Positions 38,910 to 49,100 of a DNA stretch of 64,000 bases are shown in pieces. Location of the stretch: NCBI GenBank assembly GCA_945910005.1, contig CAMDTW010000240.1:62001-126000 (forward strand). The letters run 5' to 3'. The stretch is from Isoperla grammatica (Eukaryota > Arthropoda > Insecta > Plecoptera > Perlodidae). Position 1 is the first letter of the stretch, and each line of letters opens with the position of its first letter. A model generated the notes under the pieces. The model had not been told where the DNA came from. It did not search any database and worked only from the letters and a program-made list of their open reading frames with translations. A program made the translations under genes and the position numbers.

Positions 38910-39934
38910 CTGAACATTGCATTGTATTGTTGTCAGTTAAATACAACCAAGATACGTATTCTAGGTGAACACAACATGCAACCAACTGTAATAGACAACA
39001 CGAACAAAGAATGCTCATGATAATAATAGTGAAACATATAGAAGAATTATTCTAATTGTAATATAAAAATTAAAATAAAAAAATTAATATTGAATTGCAT
39101 GGTTGTCGGTATGCATAGCCATTTGCTAATGCAGGCCTAAGACCCAAAAAAGATATTGAAAATGGTTCATGTGGTGGCCTACCACACATCATATGTTACA
39201 ACTTGTAAAAGATTGCATGTGATCGTTGTGTGCAAGAAATGGCTTACTTGAAATGTAGCCTACCATCTGATCAAAGCCAACAGTAGGCCTAAAACACACA
39301 GTTGGCCTCCACTCATGATAAATTGGTGCAGTTATGACCCAGGCCCTACATAAGGCCTACACGGGGCCCTAGACCTAACCGAGGCTGTAGTGAACAAAGC
39401 CAACAGCACGACTAAAACACACAGTTAGCCTCCCATCATGATAAAATGGTACACCTACGACCCTAGGCATACATAGGGCCCTAGACCTACAAAGGGCCTA
39501 AATGGGGCCCTAGGTCTACACCTTGATTGTAGTGAACAAAGCCAATAGTAAGCTTAAATACACAGTTGGCCTCCCATTATGATAGAATGGTGCAGGTATG
39601 ACCCTAAGCCTTCATAGGGCTCTAGTCCTACATAGAGCCCTAGGCCTAAACCTTGGCTGTAGTGAAAACCTACATGTAGCACTACTTGCAGACTTGAAAT
39701 AACATAAACGTACTAGTTTACATTGGTAATGTAATTTCCAGTACAGTATATGCGTTTCTGATGTGCAACTAATTAGTAATAGTCTCTAGCTTAGACCTGA
39801 GAACCCGCGCAGCCCAATAGGCCTACCGTGTGTTTAGCCAAGGGCCATCTGTCATCCAAATTGTGTAACTAATATGTAACGGAAAACAATAAAAATAGTA
39901 CTAAAGTACTCTGTACGTATTGTAGAGTAATTAC
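38910..39934 (-). other. Intron 1 of the Helitron gene
   Basis: Donor gtaatt at 39,934 and acceptor aatgttcag at 38,910. The intron is AT-rich, with a three-copy tandem repeat in the middle. No coding frame is supported. Confidence 0.4.
39272..39664. repeat. Three-copy tandem repeat rich in AGGCCT
   Basis: Units of 123, 142 and about 128 bases start with caaagccaa at 39,272, 39,395 and 39,537. They share acacacagttggcctcc, catgataaaatggt, tagggccctagacctac and ttggctgtagtgaa. The TAGGCCTA-rich style also appears in introns 1 and 2 of the plus-strand gene, suggesting a genome-wide compositional habit. Confidence 0.7.
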
Positions 39935-39940
39935 CTTCAT
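39935..39940 (-). CDS. Helitron gene exon 1 (start codon, Met-Lys)
   Basis: On the minus strand ATGAAG is followed by the donor gtaatt. Joined in phase 0 to exon 2, it gives Met-Lys-Asp-Leu. Upstream in the same frame the sequence is open for 18 codons with no other Met, back to a TGA, so this is the first start codon. The three exons total 7,323 bases, exactly 2,441 codons including stop. The coding part is tiny, so this exon rests on splice signals and phase alone. Confidence 0.45.
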
Positions 39941-40029
39941 CTTCTCTCTTCTGAACCGTATGTAACTCGTAGAATCCAATAGTTTTCTTCCGCTAAATCA
40001 CTCGCAAACTGCCAGGCTTAGTGTCAACT

Positions 40030-40106
40030 TTGCGCCTAAAATACTCCGTCCGAACGATTACTGTTTGCGACTATCGAATTCGACTTATCGAAAAATAATC
40101 GATATT
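40030..40106 (-). promoter_or_regulatory. Possible promoter of the Helitron gene
   Basis: About 95-165 bases upstream of the proposed start codon lie three TATCGA/TCGATA words at 40,072, 40,086 and 40,099, the last inverted relative to the others. A TATTTTAG word on the minus strand (40,036-40,043) could act as an AT-rich core element. TATCGATA-type words are known promoter elements in some invertebrates, but no function is shown here. Confidence 0.3.
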
Positions 40107-40190
40107 AGATGAATGAACATTACCGCTCATTTTATGAATATGCATTCCCGCAAACTTGTTTTTACACGGGCGTGTATCAAAACTTGGAGT

Positions 40191-41935
40191 GAAATGGAAT
40201 GAAGTGAAGTGAAGTGAAGTGTAGTGTAGTGTAGTGTCGTGTAGTGTCGTGTCGTGTCGTGTAGTGTAGTGTAGTGTAGTGTAGTGTAGAATAGTGTAGT
40301 GTAGTGTAGTGTAGTGTAGTGTAGTGTCGTGTAGTGTAGTGTAGTGTAGTGTCGTGTCGTGTAGTGTAGTGTAGTGTCGTGTAGTGTAGTGTAGTGTAGT
40401 GTCGTGTCGTGTAGTGTAGTGTAGTGTCGTCTAGTGTCGTGTTATGTCGTGTCGTGTACTGCAGTGTCGTCTAGTGTCGTGTCGTGTAGTGTAGTGTAGT
40501 GTAGTGTATTGTAGTGTAGTGTAGTGTAGTGTAGTGTAGTGTAGTGTAGTGTAGTGTAGTGTAGTGTAGTGTAGTGTAGTGTAGTGTCGTGTAGTGTAGT
40601 GTAGTGTAGTGTAGTGTAGTGTAGTGTAGTGTAGTGTCGTGTAGTGTAGTGTAGTGTAGTGTAGTGTCGTGTAGTGTAGTGTAGTGTAGTGTAGTGTAGT
40701 GTAGTGTAGTGTAGTGTAGTGTAGTGTAGTGTAGTGTCGTGTAGTGTAGTGTCGTGTAGTGTAGTGTAGTGTAGTGTAGTGTAGTGTAGTGTAGTGTAGT
40801 GTCGTGTTATGTCGTGTCGTGTAGTGTAGTGTAGTGTCGTCTAGTGTCGTGTTATGTCGTGTAGTGTAGTGTAGTGTAGTGTAGTGTAGTGTAGTGTAGT
40901 GTAGTGTAGTGTAGTGTAGTGTAGTGTAGTGTCGTCTAGTGTCGTGTTATGTCGTGTCGTGTACTGCAGTGTCGTCTAGTGTCGTCTAGTGTCGTCTAGT
41001 GTCGACTAGTGTCGTGTCGTGTCGTGTCGTGTCGTGTCGTGTCGTGTCGTGTCGTGTCGTGTCGTGTCGTGTCGTGTCGTGTCGTGTCGTGTCGTGTCGT
41101 GTCGTGTCGTGTAGTGTAGTGTAGTGTAGTGTAGTGTAGTGTAGTGAAGTGTAGTGTATTGTAGTGTAGTGTAGTGTAGTGTAGTGTAGTGTAGTGTAGT
41201 GTAGTGTAGTGTAGTGTAGTGTAGTGTAGTGTAGTGTAGTGTAGTGTAGTGTAGTGTAGTGTAGTGTAGTGAAGTGTAGTGTAGTGTAGTGTAGTGTAGT
41301 GTAGTGAAGTGTAGTGTAGTGTAGTGTAGTGTAGTGTAGTGTAGTGTAGTGTAGTGTAGTGTAGTGTAGTGTAGTGTAGTGTAGTGTAGTGTAGTGTAGT
41401 GTAGTGTAGTGTAGTGTAGTGTAGTGTAGTGTAGTGTAGTGTAGTGTAGTGTAGTGTAGTGTAGTGTAGTGTAGTGTAGTGTAGTGTAGTGTAGTGTAGT
41501 GTAGTGTAGTGTAGTGTAGTGTAGTGAAGTGTAGTGTAGTGTAGTGTAGTGTAGTGTAGTGTAGTGTAGTGTAGTGGAGTGTAGTGTCGTGTCGTGTCGT
41601 GTCGTGTAGTGTAGTGTCGTCTAGTGTCATGTTATGTCGTGTCGTGTACTGCAGTGTCGTGTTATGTCGTGTCGTGTACTGCAGTGTCGTCTAGTGTCGT
41701 GTCGTGTCGTGTCGTGTCGTGCCGTGTAGTGTCGTGTAGTGTAGTGTAGTGTCGTGTAGTGTAGTGTAGTGAGGTTTAGTGTAGTGTAGTGTAGTGTAGT
41801 GTAGTGTAGTGTAGTGTAGTGTAGTGTAGTGTAGTGTAGTGTAGTGTAGTGTAGTGTAGTGTAGTGTAGTGTAGTGTAGTGTAGTGTAGTGTAGTGTAGT
41901 GTAGTGTAGTGTAGTGTAGTGTAGTGAAGTGTAAT
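40191..41935. repeat. Pentamer array (GTAGT/GTCGT)n, 1.7 kb
   Basis: The array opens with tgaaatggaatgaagtgaagtg and then settles into about 350 GTAGT pentamers, with GTCGT variants scattered and a pure (GTCGT)n block at about 41,010-41,110. A distinctive longer word, gtcgtctagtgtcgtgttatg followed by tactgcag, recurs at about 40,426, 40,931 and 41,616. The 214-codon minus-strand frame of Leu-His-Tyr-Thr-Thr repeats is a translation of the array and not a gene. Confidence 0.97.
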
Positions 41936-41979
41936 GCCATCATAGACAAAAGTGATTGTCGAAAACGAGGAAATTTGAT

Positions 41980-44900
41980 TTTTTTCAGTTTACATCATTG
42001 TATACGGCACCCCCCCGTCGTCGGGTTTTGAGCTTTTTTTATCAAGTAAGAACTAAACATATTTAATAAAGAATGACGAAAAGTAATGCAGACGAAAAAT
42101 TTCGAAAAATATCAAAAGAAATTCGTACTTTGGGTGGTCAAAAACAACAAAGTTGAAAAAAGTTGAAAATCGCGCACGTTTCCGAAAATTCAAAAAATTC
42201 CCGGTACGTCCCGGTAAAAGTGTGGTCAATGCAATGCACATGTTTTTAAAGGTATTGAAACGCTCTTTCATATGATATCAAAATGGGCTTTTCGATTTCA
42301 TAACGGGACATTTGAGGGACGTTCAAAAATGAAAATTAGTAAATTAAAATACACTTCTAAGGGTAACCATACAAAAATGTCAGAGACGGTACGTGTCTGG
42401 GACGTCCGGGTACGTTCAAACAATAGTCAATAGCCTCGGATATTGCACATTTGATTTAAAAAAAATTAAAAAAAATTCTAACATGCTTTTTTTCAACATT
42501 CAAAAATTCTCATCAAAAAATTCCGGCAAAAACACGGCACGGATGTAATCCGTTAAAGTACCGTAACTCGGAAACCCGTAAAGATCTATTTTCGAAAGTA
42601 ACGTTTTTGTATAGAAAAAAGTCCATTGATTAATACTAAACACAATTTTGTATTTGTTTCCGTTCTAAAACACTTTTAATATACAAAAACAAAAAATTTT
42701 GTTTGCGTGTTGTTTTATCGCCGGGACAAATGCGTTGCGGGAACGTCTGTCATTCGGTTAAGGGGTGTTTTTTCAAAAATGTTTTTTCATCCCCTTGTAC
42801 GGGCAAGTATTCAGCATCCAAAAAAAGAATAAAATCCCGGTCCTTTTTTTTTAATTTGACGCAAAAACAATTCTACTAAACCCTTGTAAAAAAAATAGAA
42901 AAGTGCCCATAACTTTTGATCCGGGACGAAATTCAAAAATTTGACCGGTAAGTCCGGACAAATCATAAGGACCTTTAAAATGATAAAGTCAAAAAAATTC
43001 GCAAAAAAAAAATGTGGGAGAAAACTGGTACCCAACGATTTCAAAAAAACACATTACCAAATGTACACAATTTGATTGGCGAAAGTTCCGGGACAAATTC
43101 AAAAATTTTTAGTTGTGTAGTTGGTCAAAAGGTAAGCGCTGGATACTGTCGAGAAAAAAGTCGAAAAAGTTGATAGGGGCGAGGGGGGTGACCGTTTTAA
43201 AAAAAAAAACCAAAATTGTAACTTTTCGCACATGTTCATTTTAAACTCGCCAAAAGGGGTAGAGATAATGGGAAAAGTGAAATTTTTGTTTTACCCTTTA
43301 AAAGGTGATAAAATTTCCGTGGATATGGTGTAGGTTGCAAGGGTGTAGGGGGTTCCGGGGGGGAGGGGGGGGGGGAGAGAGCGTGGAATACCATAGAACG
43401 GCCGTGAGGGGACCCTGTAGCGTAGTATGATTAGCAGACAAGTTCCGCGTACCGCGGCCTTGAGCCGCTAAACCTTGTACGACTGCGTGTTATAGACATT
43501 TGGATACTTGAAAAAAAAAATTTGAAAAAAAAAAAAAATTGAAAAAAAAAATGTTGATGTGAAAAAAAAAATATTGTAAAAAAAAATTAAAGTACAAAAA
43601 GTATATACATCATGTTAAACTGTCGTGGGTACTTGTAGAAAGAAAGAAACTTGAAATTTGTGTAAATCAGAAAAAAAAAAAAAAAAAATCATGTTGAAAA
43701 ATTTCCAAGTGTTTGAAAAATTTTCAAGTACCCCACTTTTTGGAAAACTTGAAAAAGTTGCATAAATGAAAAAATTAAAATTTTGGTAAAAAATTATTTC
43801 ATGTTGAAAATTTTGTAAGTGTAACTTGAACTCTATATGCTATGCCACAACATTGGGCAATTTATCCTATATGCATCGTGTAACACGGGCGCCTATAAAA
43901 AGTCTGGGTTGAGATTTTTAGGTGATTTAAAGATCTCGTATATTTAATATTGAATCACTTTTTATTTAAAAGTTAACAGAAAGTCTGTAAGTCATACAGG
44001 TCGCCTACAATAAGCCATTAAGGCCAAATGTGCGTGTCGAAATTGATCATCTTGAGATTACATCAATGTATACGGCACCCCACCGTCGTCGTGTTTTGAG
44101 CTTTTTTGATAAAATAAAAACTAAACATATTTCATTAAGAGTGTCAAAAAGTAATTCCGAAGAAAAATTCCGAAAAAATGCATAACAAATTCGTACTTTT
44201 GGCGGTCAAAAACAAAAAAGTTGCATTCCCGCACGTTCAAAAGCTTCCCGGTACGTACCGGTAAATGTGGCGTCAAAAAAATGCACATGTAAAGAAAGAT
44301 AATGAAACGCACTTTCAGATGATACCAAAATGGTTTGTCCAATTTCAAAACGGCACATTTAAGGGACGTTTTAAAACGAAAATTAAAAATCAAAATCACA
44401 CAATTACCCCGGTTCGCTCAGACATGTATGAGAAAAAACGGTCCTGGGTACGTCCGGGTACGTTCAAATTGTTGCAAATAGTCACGGGAGTTCATAAAAG
44501 TTGTCGAAAAAAATTAAAAAAAATTCCAACTTGCTTTTTTTCAACATTTAAAAATTCTCATTTACAAATTCCCTCAAAAACACGGCACGGATGTAATCCG
44601 TTAAAGTACCGTAACTCGGACATTCGTAAAGATCTATTTTCAAAAAAAACGTTTTTGTATAGAAGAAAGTCGAGTTCTTAATATTAAACACAATTTTGTA
44701 TTTGATGACATTTTTAAAACACTTTTAATATACAAAAACAAAACTTTTGTATGCGTGTTTTTAGATCGCCGTGAAAAGTGCGTTGCGCGAACGTCTGTCA
44801 TTCGGTTTAGGGGTGACTTTTCAAAAATGTTTTTTCATCCCCTTGTACGGGCAACTATTCAGCATCTAAATTAACAATAAAATTCCGGTCCTTTTTTTTT

Positions 44901-45496
44901 AATTTTACAAAAAAAAATCAAAACTGAGACCGTGTTTCGAAAAATACAAAAGTGCCCATAACTTTTGATCCGGGACGAAATTCAAAAATTTGACCGACTA
45001 TAGTGGTCTAATGTCAATGTTCATAACGATGAAAAAGTCAAAAAATTTAAAAACGAAAAACTGTGGGCAAGAAGTGTGTTCGTCTGATTTTATTTTCGCA
45101 CGGTACCAAATGTACACAATTTGATTGGCGAAAGTTCCGGGACAAAATCAAAAATTTTTAGTTGCGTAGTTTGTCAAAAGGTAAGCGCTGGATACTGTCG
45201 AGAAAAAAGTCGAAAAAGTTGATGGGGGCGAGGGGGATGACCGTTTTAAGAAAAAACACCAACATTGTAGTGTTTCGCACATGTTCATTTTAAACTCGCC
45301 AAAAGGGGTAGAAATAATGGGAAAAGTGAAAATCTAAAAATACCGTTGAAAAGGTGAGAAAATTTCCGCAAAGTTGGTGTGGGTTGCAAGGGTCGCGGGG
45401 GGTCCGGGGGGGAGGGGGGGGCCGGGGGGGGGGAGAGCGCGTGGATTACCATAGAACGGCCGTGAGGGTGTGGCTTAGCGTAGTATGATTAGCAGA
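41980..45496. repeat. 2.07 kb satellite, second block (1.7 units)
   Basis: The satellite resumes in mid-unit at ttacatcattgtatacggcacccc and runs through two G-rich blocks (43,337 and 45,386, spacing 2,049) to gtatgattagcag at 45,495. The first unit is clearly more diverged from the left array than the second. The stretch around 44,990-45,110 shares the gactatagtggtctaatg variant with 6,122 and 12,318 of the left array. Confidence 0.93.
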
Positions 45497-45523
45497 AAAA
45501 AAAAAAAAAAAAAAAAAAAAAAA
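45496..45523. repeat. Pure A run (28 bases) at satellite end
   Basis: The unit breaks after agcag and continues as 28 A. In intact units the next bases are acaagttccgcg. Either a deletion joined this point to an A-rich part of the unit, or a poly(A)-tailed sequence ended here. Confidence 0.9.
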
Positions 45524-46103
45524 CAGATAGACATGTTCAAAGATTTTGATTATCTGTTTCCCGCACTATTATTTTTAAACGGTATGTGACGTCACATGCC
45601 ATGAAAATCACTGCTTATATGAATGACTTTGCATATAACCTCCTTGGACTTTGCCACCGCCTCCTAGACGAAACAATCACATTTTCAAGGTCATCAAGCT
45701 AACCTTGTCAAAATTTTTACGCAAGCCGTTGTCAAGTCTGCTTTATATGAATAACAACACCCAATATTTACTGATATTCTATGAAAATAGGTTTGGTATT
45801 ATTGTTTTTATAGTAACTGGGCTTCAAAATTAATTACTACGCTTACTAGACATTAATTCGATTTTATATGATTTTGGATATGATAATTTCCAAATAAGCG
45901 TTATGTTATTTATCTTTCTTTGATTGGTTGATTGCTGATACATGGCAAGTGACGTATGCCCCGTTTTTCCCGCCATAAATATGTGTGAAACTTTCAGCTC
46001 GTTTTTATAAATGAAACTTAATTCTATGTCACCGAAATAAAATATTTTTGTATTCAGGACGTTAATCTTAATCTAGTAAAATGCTAAAAAAACATTATGC
46101 ATG
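45524..46103. other. Unique spacer between two satellites
   Basis: There is no supported gene. It contains a perfect 14-base palindrome ATGTGACGTCACAT (45,584-45,597) with a CRE core, and two E2F-like tttcccgc words (45,557 and 45,966). The segment catggcaagtgacgtatgcc at about 45,940 is an imperfect inverted copy of the palindrome region (ggtatgtgacgtcacatgccatg). This pair could be the ends of a small decayed element. Confidence 0.5.
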
Positions 46104-49100
46104 TTCCCCATTTGGTTGAAACCCTTAGGAACCCCAGCCGTATGCAAGATTCCGCTTAAAACTGGAAATTTGTGGTAGATAGACTAAAATCAGCCAATTT
46201 CTATATTTTATGCATATTTTAACCAAAAACGACTTAAAACCTCAATTTATGCATTTTCATAATACTCTTGAAGAATAAAAACTATAATTCTTATTTTTCA
46301 ACGGAGGGTGTAACTTCTATAGAATTTATCAAAATGTGACGAAATGGACAAATTGTGCTTATTGGAGCCTGAAACGCTCTTAAACAACGATTTGTCAACT
46401 TTGGTTGAAACCCTTAGGAATCCCAGCCGTATGCAAGATTCCTCTTAAAACTGGAAGTTTGTGGAAGATAGACTGAAATCAGCAAATTTCTATAATTTAT
46501 GTATATTTTAACCAAAAACGACCAAAAACCTCAATTTATGCATTTTCATTATACTCTTGAAGAATAAAAACTATAATTCTTATTTTTCAACGGATTGTGT
46601 AACTTTTATAGAAGTTATCGAAATGTGACGAAATGGACAAATTGTGCTAATTGGAGCCTGAAACGCTCTAAAACAACGATTTGTCAACTTTGGTTGAAAC
46701 CCTTAGGAATCCCAGCCGTATGCAAGATTCCTCTTAAAACTGGAAGTTTGTGGTAGATAGACTGAAATCAGCCAATTTTTATTTTTTATGCATATTTTAA
46801 CCAAAAACGACGAAAAAAGTCAATTTATGCATTTTCATTATACTCTTGAAGAATGCAACCTATAATTCTTATTTTTCAACGGAGGGTGTAGCTTCTATAG
46901 AAGTTATCGAAATGAGACGAAATGGACAAATTGTGCTTATTGGAGCCTGAAACGCTCTAAAACAACGATTTGTCAACTTTGGTTGAAACCCTTAGGAATC
47001 CCAGCCGTAAGCAAGATTCCTCTTAAAACTAGAAGATTGTGGTAGATAGACTGAAATCAGCCAATTTCTATAATTTATGTATATTTTAACCAAAAACGAC
47101 CAAAAACCTCAATTTATCCATTTTCATAATACTCTTAAAGAATAACAAATATAATTCTTATTTTTCAACGGAGGGTGTAACTTCTATAGATGTTATCGAA
47201 ATGTGACGAAATGGACAAATTGTGCTTATTGGAGCCTGAAACGCTCTAAAACAACGATTTGTGCAATTTGGTTGAAACCCTTAGGGATCCCAGTCGTATG
47301 CAAGATTCCTCTTAAAACTGGAAGTTTGTGGTAGATAGACTAAAATCAGCAAATTTCTATATTTTATGCATATTTTAACCAAAACCGACCAAAAACCTCA
47401 ATTTATGCATTTTCATAATACTTTTGAAGAATAAAAACTATAATTCTTTTTTTTCAACGGAGGGTGTAACTTCTATAGAAGTTATCGAAATGTGACGAAA
47501 TGGACAAATTGTGCTTATTGGAGCCTGAATCGATCTAAAACAACGATTTGTCAACTTTGGTTGAAACACTTAGGAATCCCAGCTGTATGCAAGATTCCTC
47601 TTAAAACTCGAAGTTTGTGGTAGATAGACTGAACTCAGCCAATTTCTATATTTTATGCATCTTTTAACCGAAAACGACCAAAAAACTCAATTTATGCATT
47701 TTCATAATACTCTTTCAGAATGCACACTAACATTATTATTTTTCAACGGTTGGTGTAACTTCTAAAGTAGTTATCGAAATGTGACGAAATGGACAAATTG
47801 TGCTTATTGGAGCCTAAAACGCTCTAAAACAACGATTTGTCAACTTTGGTTGAAACCCTTAGGAATCCCAGCCGTATGCAAGATTCCTCTTAAAACTGGA
47901 AGTTTGTGGTAGATAGACTGAAATCAGCCAATTTCTATTTTTTATGCATATTTTACCAAAACGACGAAAAAACTCAATTTATGCATTTTCATTATACTCT
48001 TGAAGAATGCAACCTATAATTCTTATTTTTCAACGGAGGGTGTAACTTCTATAGAAGTTATCGAAATGTGACGAAATGGATAAATTGTGCTTATTGGAGC
48101 CTGAAACGCTCTAAAACAACGATTTGTCAACTTTGGTTGAAACTCTTAGGAATCCCAGCCGTATGCAAGATTCCTCTTAAAACTGGAAGTTTGTGGTAGA
48201 TAGACTGAAATCAGCCAATTTCTATTTTTTATGCATATTTTAACCAAAAACGACGAAAAAACTCAATTTATGCATTTTCATAATACTCTTGAAGAATAAA
48301 AACTATAATTCTTATTTTTCAACGGAGGGTGTAACTTCTATAGAAGTTATCGAAATGTGACGAAATGGACAAATTGTGCTAATTGGAGCCTGAAACGCTC
48401 TAAAACAACTATTTGTGCAATTTGGTTGAAACCCTTAGGAATCCCAGCCGTATGCAAGATTCCTCTTAAAACTGGAAGTTTGTGGTAGATAGCCTGAAAT
48501 CAGCAAATTTCTATAATTTATGTATATTTTAACCAAAAACTACCAAAAACCTCAATTTATGCATTTTCATAATACTCTTAAAGAATAACAAATATAATTC
48601 TTATTTTTCAACGAAGGGTGTCACTTCTATAGATGTTATCGAAATGTGACGAAATGGACAAATTGTGCTTATTGGAGCCTGAATCGCTCTAAAACAACGA
48701 TTTGTCAACTTTGGTTGAAACACTTAGGAATCCCAGCTGTATGCAAGATTCCTCTTAAAACTCGAAGTATGTGGTAGATAGACTGAACTCAGCCAATTTC
48801 TATATTTTATGCATATTTTAACCAAAAACGACCAAAAAACTCAATTTATGCATTTTCATAATACTCTTTCAGAATGCACACTAACATTATTATTTTTCAA
48901 CGGTTGGTGTAACTTCTAAAGTAGTTATCGAAATGTGACGAAATGGACAAATTGTGCTTATTGGAGCCTAAAACGCACTAAAACAACGATTTGTCAACTT
49001 TTGTTGAAACCCTTAGGAATCCCAGCCGTATGCAAGATTCCTCTTAAAACTGGAAGTTTGTGGTAGATAGACTAAAATCAGTTAATTTCTATATTTTATG

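Larger units (their letters stand above)
26950..40110 (-). mobile_element. Helitron (autonomous, OTU-containing); termini not resolved
   Basis: The element is defined by its Rep/helicase gene on the minus strand. Helitrons have no terminal inverted repeats; classical ones start TC and end CTRR after a hairpin, inserted between A and T. I could not place either end with confidence. The right limit given is just beyond the putative promoter near 40,100, and the left limit is just beyond the stop codon. The long exon has no frameshift or internal stop, so the copy may be recent or still functional. No AP-endonuclease domain, common in Helentron-type relatives, is seen. Confidence 0.5.

Noticed and set aside
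40986..41630. 214-codon Leu-His-Tyr-Thr-Thr frame
   Set aside because: Pure translation of the pentamer array.
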